The notes under the pieces: generated by a model
The model's database searches: none
The model's input: only the letters and a program-made list of their open reading frames with translations
What the model was told of the DNA's origin: nothing
Part shown: positions 1-6,587 of the stretch, in pieces
How positions within the stretch are numbered: position 1 is the first letter of the stretch
How the letters are laid out: the number at the start of each line of letters is the position of its first letter
Translations under genes and position numbers: made by a program
Assembly: GCA_024641545.1 (NCBI GenBank)
Contig: JAHECW010000037.1
Span: forward strand, 1 to 36,231
DNA length: 36,231 bases
Source: Acidobacteriota bacterium
GTDB lineage: Bacteria > Acidobacteriota > Thermoanaerobaculia > Thermoanaerobaculales > Sulfomarinibacteraceae
Direction: 5' to 3'

Positions 1-1107
1 CTCGGGTCGAACGGGGTAGGCGAAACCGACGTCGTCGAACTCGATCCTGCCGGACACGGTTTCGATGGTCTCGCCGGCCCCGAGATCCACCGGCGGCTCG
101 CGATCGAGGAGCTCAAAGATCCGTTCCGACGCCCCGCGGGCGCGGGCGAAATCGGACCACAGATCGGCCAGCGCCGACAGCGCCATGGCGACGATGAGGG
201 TGTAGAGGATGAAAGAGGTGAGCTCGCCCACCGAGAGCTCGCCGGTCATGACCATACGGCCGCCGAACCACAGCACCGCCGCCACCGAGCCGAAGGCCGC
301 CATGGTCATGACGCCGACAAAGGCCGCCATGAGGCGGATGCGCTTGCGCGAGACCTGGAAGGACTCCCAGACCCGTTCGGAGTAGCGCCCGGTCTCGGCT
401 TCCTCGCGGGAGAAGCTGCGCACCGTTCGGATCCCGGCGATGACCTCCTCGGCGGCCTCGTTGGCGCGGGCGAGGGCGTCCTGCGCCTCGCGGGCGATCT
501 TGGACATCCGGCGGCCGACCACGACCGCGCCCACCGCGACCGGCGGCACGAGGGCGAGCATGAGCAGGGTCAGCCGCGGCGACGAGGCCACCAGCAACGT
601 GAGCCCGCCCACCAGCATCACCAGATTGCGCAGCCCCATGGAAAGATTGACGCTCACCGTGTTCTGGACGACGGTGGCGTCGCTGGTCAGCCGGCTGGTG
701 AGCTCGCCGGTCTTGCGGAGATCGAAAAAACCGATCTCCTGCTCGACGATGGCAGCGAAGACCGACTCGCGGAGCCGGGTGACGATGCGCTCACCGGCGA
801 CCGAGAAGAGGTAGTAGCGAAAGGCCACCGCGACGCCCTGGACCGCGAAGATCGCCGCCATGGCGAGCACGGCGTTGTTAAGCGTCTCCTGCCCACCGGC
901 GACGGCGGCGTCGATGAGCACGCGCACCACCTGAGGCCAGGCGAGTCCCGCCGCGCCGCCGACGATGAGAAAGGCCGTCGCCGCCGCCAGCCGCCGCCCC
1001 TCGGGCACGGCCAGTGACAACAACCGGCTGACCGGCACCTTCGGCGGCGCCGGGCCGCTCTCCACCGGATCGGCCGCGGCCGATCTCCCCCGCCCCATCC
1101 CTCGCAT
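1..1107 (-). CDS. ABC exporter, fused permease-ATPase (C-terminus outside window)
   Basis: The first 369 residues of an MsbA/HlyB-type half-transporter (ABC subfamily B) are present; the reading frame runs off the window start. The membrane domain spans roughly residues 30-320. It includes the coupling-region text IGFFDLRKTGELTSRL and the loop SFSREEAETGRYSE, both typical of type I exporters. The nucleotide-binding domain has just begun (GRIEFDDVGFAYP, with the A-loop Tyr), so Walker A, the signature motif and Walker B lie outside the window. The start ATG at 1107 follows GGAGG by six bases. It lies 44 bases downstream of the peroxiredoxin-like gene on the same strand, so co-transcription is likely. 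Proteins of this type export lipids, peptides or drugs; the substrate cannot be told from this part. Confidence 0.93.
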   Translation of the reverse strand, partial: MRGMGRGRSAAADPVESGPAPPKVPVSRLLSLAVPEGRRLAAATAFLIVGGAAGLAWPQVVRVLIDAAVAGGQETLNNAVLAMAAIFAVQGVAVAFRYYLFSVAGERIVTRLRESVFAAIVEQEIGFFDLRKTGELTSRLTSDATVVQNTVSVNLSMGLRNLVMLVGGLTLLVASSPRLTLLMLALVPPVAVGAVVVGRRMSKIAREAQDALARANEAAEEVIAGIRTVRSFSREEAETGRYSERVWESFQVSRKRIRLMAAFVGVMTMAAFGSVAAVLWFGGRMVMTGELSVGELTSFILYTLIVAMALSALADLWSDFARARGASERIFELLDREPPVDLGAGETIETVSGRIEFDDVGFAYPVRPE

Positions 1108-1151
1108 CACGGGCCTCCGAATCAGTCAGCCGGGTAGATCTTCGCCCAGTC

Positions 1152-1748
1152 CTACTTCTTGTACTTCACCGAGCAACCGTACGGCTTGGTTTCCGGCGTC
1201 GACACCGCCTGGCCGGCGGCAAGCTCGTTGAGGGTCTGCGACACATAGTTGGTCCGCGCGCCCGCCTCCATGTTGCCCCGCGGGTCGTCGTCGATGGCGC
1301 CCTCGTAGACCACGATCCCGTTGGCGTCGATGATGAACATGTGGGGCGTGGTGGCTGCACCGTAGGCGTGACCGACCGCTCCGTCCTGGTCGACGAGAAT
1401 GGGCCAGCCAATGCCCTCCTTCTTGGCGAAAGCGGCGTTGGCCGATGCGTCCATGTAGTTGGTCGAGTTGACGGTCAACCAGACCACCCCACGTTCGGAG
1501 TAGGTCGAACTGAGGTGCTTCATGGTGCCTTCCTGGTAGTGGCGCTTGACAAAGGGGCAGTCGGGGTTGGTCCATTCGAGGACCACCACCTTGCCCTTGA
1601 AGTCGGCGAGACTCACCGCGCTGCCCGCGCTGTCGGTGAGGGTGAAACCGGGAGCCTGCTCGCCCACCGCAACACCCGGTCCGGCTGCCGCGCCCGAGGC
1701 GACGGCGAGAATGGCCATCAGAGTCATGGTTTTCATCGTCTTGTTCAT
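1152..1748 (-). CDS. Secreted peroxiredoxin-like (redoxin) protein
   Basis: This is a 198-residue thioredoxin-fold protein with a signal peptide (about residues 1-22), so it is probably periplasmic. The fold starts at VGEQAPGFTLTDSAG. The active-site region reads WTNPDCPFVKRHY, with Cys64 but no second Cys at the CxxC position. A further Cys192 occurs in the tail GCSVKYKK. The NxxCPFV site plus a C-terminal GCxxKxK tail is the pattern of the PRX-like1 group of redoxins; reactions of that group are poorly defined. AAAGGAAC stands upstream of the start ATG. The gene lies 38 bases after the DsbD-alpha-like gene and just before the ABC exporter, suggesting a periplasmic redox role. It could instead act as a thiol-dependent peroxidase. 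Family call firm, reaction uncertain. Confidence 0.88.
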   Translation of the reverse strand: MNKTMKTMTLMAILAVASGAAAGPGVAVGEQAPGFTLTDSAGSAVSLADFKGKVVVLEWTNPDCPFVKRHYQEGTMKHLSSTYSERGVVWLTVNSTNYMDASANAAFAKKEGIGWPILVDQDGAVGHAYGAATTPHMFIIDANGIVVYEGAIDDDPRGNMEAGARTNYVSQTLNELAAGQAVSTPETKPYGCSVKYKK

Positions 1749-1786
1749 GGTTCGTTCCTTTCCATGGGCCGCCGTAAGCGACCCGG

Positions 1787-2623
1787 TCAGTCGATGTCGA
1801 TGTCGGCGATCCCGGCGGATCGCTTGCCACGTTCATCTTCAATCACGATGAGCGACCGCAGCGATTCCGCCGGAGCGCCCGAGGTCTTCATGCGGGAGAT
1901 CGTGAAGTCGATCCGGGTGAGCGTTCCGCGTGTCCGGGTGCGGACGCCTCCGACCTTGAGACCGGGCCCCGGATCGGGGAAGAACTCGACCCTGCCCGGC
2001 TCCGCTTTCCAGTTCAGCCACGCGACCATCTCGACGGCGCCGGCCGAGGGGACCGGCCCGCCGGTGACCGAAAGGTCGAGCAGACCGGGGTCGAGCGCAA
2101 TCGGAACGACCTCGAGCCACCTCTCGAGGGCCATCTTCGAAGCCGCGAGTTCGGCGCCCTTCAGCGGCAGCTCGGCCTCGAGTTTCGCCGAACCGAGAAC
2201 GCAGACATCCTTGCAGGCGAGCCAGGAGGCGGTGACCGTGACGGGAACCGGAGCACCCACACTTTCGGGGGTGGTCACGGCCGCAGCCAGCACCACCGGT
2301 TCCTCGTAGCCGTAACCGATGATCCCGCCGGGTTGTTCGAACTCCACCGGAGTCGGCCACTGCAGCTCGCCCGCCGAAAAACCGTCGGGCAGGTCGAAGA
2401 CGAGATCGGTGGCAAGCCCCGCTTCGCCGGGATTGCGCCAGTAGACGTGCCAGCCCGGCTCGGGTTCGAGGAGCACTCCGAGGTGGAAGCTCCCCCCGGC
2501 CTGCAACCGGTCGGCATCAGCCACCAGCCGCGCCCGGACGTGACTCTCCTCGGCCGCCACAGCCACCGCCATTACCAGGGCAAGGGCGCCGCCGATCCAC
2601 CCGAAATGTGGTTTCCCAATCAC
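1787..2623 (-). CDS. Stand-alone DsbD alpha-domain-like periplasmic protein
   Basis: The body matches the N-terminal (alpha) domain of the thiol:disulfide interchange protein DsbD. It has EPGWHVYWRNPGEAGLAT near the start and the paired-Cys segment SWLACKDVCVLG (about Cys137 and Cys141 with this start). In DsbD this domain receives electrons from the membrane domain and passes them to periplasmic partners. Here the eight-helix membrane domain and the thioredoxin domain are absent; the protein ends after the immunoglobulin-like part. The GTG at 2623 is chosen because a signal peptide (GWIGGALALVMAVAVAAEE) follows directly. In-frame ATGs at 2713 and 2725 would give an unlikely long polar leader, and no ribosome-binding site settles the choice. 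The peroxiredoxin-like gene follows 38 bases downstream, which suggests a shared thiol role. Domain confident, start uncertain. Confidence 0.8.
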   Translation of the reverse strand: MIGKPHFGWIGGALALVMAVAVAAEESHVRARLVADADRLQAGGSFHLGVLLEPEPGWHVYWRNPGEAGLATDLVFDLPDGFSAGELQWPTPVEFEQPGGIIGYGYEEPVVLAAAVTTPESVGAPVPVTVTASWLACKDVCVLGSAKLEAELPLKGAELAASKMALERWLEVVPIALDPGLLDLSVTGGPVPSAGAVEMVAWLNWKAEPGRVEFFPDPGPGLKVGGVRTRTRGTLTRIDFTISRMKTSGAPAESLRSLIVIEDERGKRSAGIADIDID

Positions 2624-2802
2624 AACCTTGGGAAGCCTGACGGCGAAGGAGTTATTCCCCGGACCCGACTCCGCATCCTGGAACGTGGGATCGCAGGGTG
2701 GGCGTGAGCCCATCTTCAGGGTCATTCACGATCCGATGCCATTTCACGCCAGTCCGCGGTCGGGGTCTTCGGGTCGTCTGACTTCGGGCGATGCCCAAAC
2801 CG

Positions 2803-2901
2803 ACCTCGAGGACTCTGAAGGTGGGCCAAGGCCCACCCTACGTCGGTTCTTCCAGCACCTCGAAGGCTCTGAAGGTGGGCCCAGGCCCACCCTAGGTCGG
2901 T
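2803..2901. repeat. Two tandem 54-bp units, each with a GGTGGGCC palindrome
   Basis: Two copies of a unit starting ACCTCGA lie 54 bases apart. Each contains CTCTGAAGGTGGGCC, a 2-base spacer and GGCCCACCCTA. The hairpins are at 2820-2837 and 2874-2891, with 8-bp arms. The copies differ at a few positions, so they are diverged rather than a fresh duplication. They sit between the histidine phosphatase gene and the DsbD-like gene. No run of T follows, so they are not typical terminators. Confidence 0.85.
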
Positions 2902-2908
2902 CGAACAA

Positions 2909-3454
2909 TCACTCGGACTCGTTGACGAAGAGGAGTTTCCGATTCGTCCAATCGACGCCGACCACCGAACCGGTGGGGACGAAACGGTCGACCCCGAGAT
3001 CCTGGGTCAGGATCCGGATGACGCCGCCGTGGACGAAGAGGAGGTGGCGCCCGGGAGGAAGCTCATTCACGAAACCCCCGATCCGCTGCAGGAACGACTC
3101 GTGCGAATCCCCCTCCGGCATGGCGAAATCGCGGAACCCGAGGAAGACCCTCGCGTCGGCGGCATTCACTTCGTGAAATGGGAGCCCCTCGTAGGTCCCA
3201 AAGTTGCACTCGCGAAGACGGGGATCGGGGACCGCCGTGCCCCAGGCGAGCCGCGACGTGACCACCGCCCGCTGGAGATCGGAGGACCACACCGAGGCGA
3301 ACTCGGTACCGTCGAGCTTCGCTCGGACCGCCGCCGCCTGCTCACGACCGAGCTCGGTCAGAGGCGGGTCGCACCAGCCGGCGATCCGCCGCGCGGCGTT
3401 GTAGGTGGTTTCACCATGGCGCACCAGCCAAAGCTCGACGACATCGTTGTCCAT
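2909..3454 (-). CDS. Histidine phosphatase family protein
   Basis: This 181-residue protein is of the phosphoglycerate-mutase-like (histidine phosphatase) superfamily. The nucleophile motif LVRHGET is at residues 10-16 (His13). The conserved NxxxRxxGWxDPPLTELG text follows, the acid-base region reads RECNFGTYEG, and the second catalytic His is in LLFVHGGVIR. Size fits the CobC/GpmB-like branch, which act as broad phosphatases or remove the 5'-phosphate of alpha-ribazole. No cobalamin genes are nearby, so the substrate stays open. The start at 3454 is chosen because the fold begins right after it (MDNDVVELWLVRHGET); an upstream extension would overlap the control region. It is divergent from the FAD oxidoreductase, with 58 bases between starts. 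Confidence 0.9.
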   Translation of the reverse strand: MDNDVVELWLVRHGETTYNAARRIAGWCDPPLTELGREQAAAVRAKLDGTEFASVWSSDLQRAVVTSRLAWGTAVPDPRLRECNFGTYEGLPFHEVNAADARVFLGFRDFAMPEGDSHESFLQRIGGFVNELPPGRHLLFVHGGVIRILTQDLGVDRFVPTGSVVGVDWTNRKLLFVNESE

Positions 3455-3512
3455 GGCGATGGAGTGTAGCCGATACGCTATTCTCCGAGGCACCACGAAT
3501 CGAGGTGAGACC

Positions 3513-5093
3513 ATGGCCGTGTTCGGGACCCCCTACCGCAGCTGGCAACCGGAACGCGATTTCGACGCGATCGTCATCGGGTCGGGTATCGGCGGTCTCG
3601 GGGTTGCCGCACTGCTCGCCAAGCACGGGAACAAGCGGGTGCTGGTCCTCGAGCGCTACGCCAAGGCCGGGGGGTTCACCCACATCTTCAAGCGCAAGAG
3701 CTGGGACTGGGACGTGGGTCTGCACTATATCGGCGAGGTCCACCGACCCGACTCGACCCTGCGCACGCTCTTCGACGAGATCACCGGCGGCAGGCTCGAG
3801 TGGCAACCCATGGGCGAGGTCTACGACACCGTCATTGTCGGCGGCCAGCGATTCGAGTACGTCGCCGGCCGGGAGAACTGGCGGCAGCGGATGCACGAGT
3901 ACTTCCCGGAGGAAAGTGGGGCCATCGATCGCTATCTCGAACTCGTGACCGAGGCCGTCCGCGGCGCGCGATCGTACTTTGGCGCCAAGGCGCTGCCGGG
4001 TCCCATCGCCGCCGTCGCGGGCCCGTTCATGCGCCGGAAGTTCCTCCGCCACGCCTCGAGGACCGTCGCCGAGGTGCTTGATGGGATCACCGACAACGAG
4101 CTGCTCAAGACCGTTCTCACCACCCAGTACGGTGATTACGGATTGACGCCGAAACGGGCGAGCTTCGGCATCCACGCCATGGTCGCCAACCACTATCTCC
4201 GCGGCGCCGGCTATCCGGTCGGTGGGTCGTCCCGGATCGCGGCCGAGATCATCCCCGAGATCGAGGCCGCCGGCGGCGCGGTCGTCGTCGGCGCCGAGGT
4301 CGCTGAGATCCTGATGGAGCGGGGCCGCGCCGTGGGCGTTCGAATGGTCGACGGCAAAGAGTTCCGTGCACCGTTCGTCGTCAGCGACGCCGGCATACCC
4401 AACACCGTCCACAAGCTCCTGCCCACCGACGCCCCCGGGCGGTTGGCCCTGGCATCGGTGCTCAAGCGCGTGACCCCCTCGACCTCGCACATCTGTCTCT
4501 ATGTCGGGCTCGACGCGAGCGACTCCGAGCTCGGGCTCGGCACCTCGAACCTCTGGGTCTTTCCGGGTCCGGATCATGACGTCAACGTCGATCGCTATCT
4601 CGCGGATCCTACCGCCCCGATCCCGCTGACCTACATCTCATTCCCGTCGGCCAAGGACCCGGATTTCAGCAGCCGCCACCCCGGCAAGGCCACCGTCGAG
4701 GTCGTCAGCATGGCGCCGTATGAGTGGTTCGCGGCCTGGGAGGACACCGCCTGGCAAAAACGCGGCGCCGACTACGAGGCGTTCAAACAGCGGCTCACCG
4801 ACCGCCTGCTCGAAATCCTCGTCCGCGAGGTGCCGCAGCTCGCCGGCCACATCGACTACCACGAGCTCTCGACCCCGCTGTCGACCCGCCACTTCGGCGA
4901 CTATGACAGCGGCGAGATCTACGGCCTCGAGCACACCCCCGAGCGGTTCAAGACCGCGGGGTTCCGACCCAAGACACCCGTCCCCGGTCTCTGGCTCACC
5001 GGCCAGGACGTCTGCACCGCCGGGATCGCGGGCGCGCTCTATGGCGCGGTGCTCTGCGCGTCGGCGATTCTGGGGAAGAACCTATTGAAGTGA
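3513..5093 (+). CDS. RetSat/CrtI-like FAD-dependent oxidoreductase
   Basis: This is a 526-residue flavoprotein. The dinucleotide-binding motif GSGIGG is at residues 23-28 (DAIVIGSGIGGLGVAALLAK), followed by the FAD-ribose acidic region VLERYAKAGG. DVGLHYIGEV resembles the GxHYIG signature of all-trans-retinol 13,14-reductase and the phytoene desaturase/CrtI relatives. The C-terminus has the second FAD-contact region PVPGLWLTGQDVCTAGIAGAL. Relatives reduce or desaturate polyene or isoprenoid chains; in bacteria many have unknown substrates. GAGGTGAG stands just before the ATG at 3513, and a longer upstream frame would run back through the divergent gene's start. No carotenoid synthesis genes are nearby, so a carotenoid role is not supported by context. 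Family confident, substrate unknown. Confidence 0.9.
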   Translation: MAVFGTPYRSWQPERDFDAIVIGSGIGGLGVAALLAKHGNKRVLVLERYAKAGGFTHIFKRKSWDWDVGLHYIGEVHRPDSTLRTLFDEITGGRLEWQPMGEVYDTVIVGGQRFEYVAGRENWRQRMHEYFPEESGAIDRYLELVTEAVRGARSYFGAKALPGPIAAVAGPFMRRKFLRHASRTVAEVLDGITDNELLKTVLTTQYGDYGLTPKRASFGIHAMVANHYLRGAGYPVGGSSRIAAEIIPEIEAAGGAVVVGAEVAEILMERGRAVGVRMVDGKEFRAPFVVSDAGIPNTVHKLLPTDAPGRLALASVLKRVTPSTSHICLYVGLDASDSELGLGTSNLWVFPGPDHDVNVDRYLADPTAPIPLTYISFPSAKDPDFSSRHPGKATVEVVSMAPYEWFAAWEDTAWQKRGADYEAFKQRLTDRLLEILVREVPQLAGHIDYHELSTPLSTRHFGDYDSGEIYGLEHTPERFKTAGFRPKTPVPGLWLTGQDVCTAGIAGALYGAVLCASAILGKNLLK

Positions 5094-5503
5094 AGCATCT
5101 GCACCGAGCACCGCCGGGCCCGGCTCCGCCGGACCGGGCGGCACTCGCTGCAACCGATGTGCGCTGCACATCGGCGTGGAATTGGTCTCGCGTCCGTGCT
5201 GTCACCGCGAAACCCCTCGCATGGGTGCCAGGTCCGCAGTTCCGCATTTTCGACTTCACAACTACGGAACTGCGGAACTGGCACCTATGCTTCGACTCGC
5301 TTCGCTCGCTCAGGGCTTGAGGGGGCACTCTCGGCCACCCGCGATGGGAGCATCAATCTCTGAGGCGCGCAACCGGGTTGCAGGCTGATGATCAGGCCGA
5401 GATATCAGCGCGACCAAGCCGATACCCAACTTCCTAATGCCTGGCACCGCTAGGCACCGCTAGTAAACTTTGTTTCTCCTGGCACCGATGCCGATTGTCG
5501 TTC
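5094..5503. other. Gene-free stretch with hairpins and GGCACC repeats
   Basis: No convincing coding frame is present between the convergent ends of the FAD oxidoreductase and the HAF protein. From left to right it holds a GC-rich inverted repeat near 5112-5142, a perfect 9-bp hairpin (CCGATGTGC, loop GCT, GCACATCGG) at 5154-5174, and the long hairpin at 5224-5285 listed separately. It also holds the purine/pyrimidine phrase CTTCGCTCGCTCAGG near 5300 and a perfect 10-bp tandem duplication GGCACCGCTA at 5443-5462, with further CTGGCACC words at 5441 and 5480. None has the U-tract of a classic terminator. Confidence 0.7.
5224..5285. repeat. Long imperfect palindrome ending in GGTGCCAG
   Basis: The left arm 5224-5246 (GGTGCCAGGTCCGCAG, then TTCCGCA) pairs with 5263-5285. 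About 21 of 23 positions match, around a 16-base loop. Inside each arm TCCGCAGTTCCG repeats. The outermost bases GGTGCCAG recur at the ends of the larger palindrome at 8433-8564. This resembles REP-type palindromes moved by REP-associated tyrosine transposases, but no such gene is in the window. Confidence 0.85.
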
Positions 5504-6574
5504 TCAGGGCACCGAGCTCGACCAGCGGTTCGTGTCGCCGGTCTCGAAGCCGTCGGCGAAGAGCGCGCCGCCGTCGAGCGGCGTCATCAGGATGGCGCCG
5601 ATGGGTCCCGAGAGCCCCTGACGCGCGGCCGCGACGATCTGCCGGGCGTTGTTGATGCCGTTCGCGCCACCGGGCTGGACGTACCACTCCCCCTGCGACG
5701 GGTCGACGAGAGCGCCCAGGGCGTAGTAGCCCTCGTCCACGAAGTGCACCCCGGAGGTCGTCGAGTAGTAGTAGAGGAGAGCGTCGCCGCGGTCGTTGAT
5801 CGCGGTGGCGCTGGTCGTCGTCGCGCACCCGCCCAGGTACTCCCAGCCGGCGGCCTGTCGGTAACGCATGGGGAAGGTGCTGCACCCGGAGTAACCCAGG
5901 ATGTAGCCGCCGAATTCGTTGGCGCTGTTGAGGGCGGCGCCGATGAACCCCTGCCAGTTCCCCGGCGGCAGGGCAACCTCGGTGACCTGGCCCGTGTCCA
6001 GGTCCAGCAGCCGCGACCCCGTCAGCACAACCCGCTCGTCGTTGACGTCCACGCCCATCATCCCCTCAGGGAGGGGGGTCGGACCGCCCGCGGCGAACAG
6101 CACGCCGGTGGACAGGTTCCACCCCCAGAAGCCCGAGCCGCCGACGATGTCGCCCAGGTCGTTGACCGCGTAGGCGGCGCTGTAGGGGTCGCCGGGCAGA
6201 CCGCCCAGCACCTCGACCTCGTAGCCGCCCGCCGCTGGTCTCCAGACTGCGGCTATCGGCTGGGTGGTGACGTATCCGGTGGGGCAGACCGAGCCGACGA
6301 TCACGCCGGCGTCGTTGATGTCGTGCGCCCGCGAGCTCTGCATCCCCGGCGGCAGGGGCAGGAGCTCGAACGGTTGACCCCCGTGCGAGACGGCGGCGAG
6401 CAGGTCCGCCACGGGGGTTCCGACGGCGACCGAGCCGCACACGACGCCGTGCTCGTTCAGGCCAGTCGCGTTGAAGTCGGTTCCCAGGTACTGCACTGCG
6501 TAACCGGGAACATCCGCGTGAACGGGCAGCACGACGCATGCCGCCGCGACGATCGCCAGTGTGAATGACCTCAT
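5504..6574 (-). CDS. Secreted HAF-repeat protein with C-terminal DGFE.GD tag
   Basis: This 356-residue secreted protein has a signal peptide (MRSFTLAIVAAACVVLPVHA). The body has about seven short repeats of the form xxINDxGxIVG: ATGLNEHGVVCGS, AHDINDAGVIVGS, AYAVNDLGDIVGG, ATAINDRGDALLY and NGINNARQIVA. This is the pattern of the HAF extracellular-repeat family, whose function is unknown. It ends LFADGFETGDTNRWSSSVP directly before the stop, a tail that also occurs in frame +1 at the end of the upstream kelch gene. AAGGAG stands nine bases upstream of the ATG at 6574. It starts 60 bases after the intended stop of the kelch gene, so the two are probably co-transcribed. Secretion and repeat family are clear; role unknown. 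Confidence 0.88.
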   Translation of the reverse strand: MRSFTLAIVAAACVVLPVHADVPGYAVQYLGTDFNATGLNEHGVVCGSVAVGTPVADLLAAVSHGGQPFELLPLPPGMQSSRAHDINDAGVIVGSVCPTGYVTTQPIAAVWRPAAGGYEVEVLGGLPGDPYSAAYAVNDLGDIVGGSGFWGWNLSTGVLFAAGGPTPLPEGMMGVDVNDERVVLTGSRLLDLDTGQVTEVALPPGNWQGFIGAALNSANEFGGYILGYSGCSTFPMRYRQAAGWEYLGGCATTTSATAINDRGDALLYYYSTTSGVHFVDEGYYALGALVDPSQGEWYVQPGGANGINNARQIVAAARQGLSGPIGAILMTPLDGGALFADGFETGDTNRWSSSVP

Positions 6575-6587
6575 GGTTGGCTCCTTG

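Noticed and set aside
5112-5142. GC-rich inverted repeat as a terminator of the FAD oxidoreductase gene
   Set aside because: The stem is plausible but no run of T follows on either strand, so intrinsic termination is not supported.
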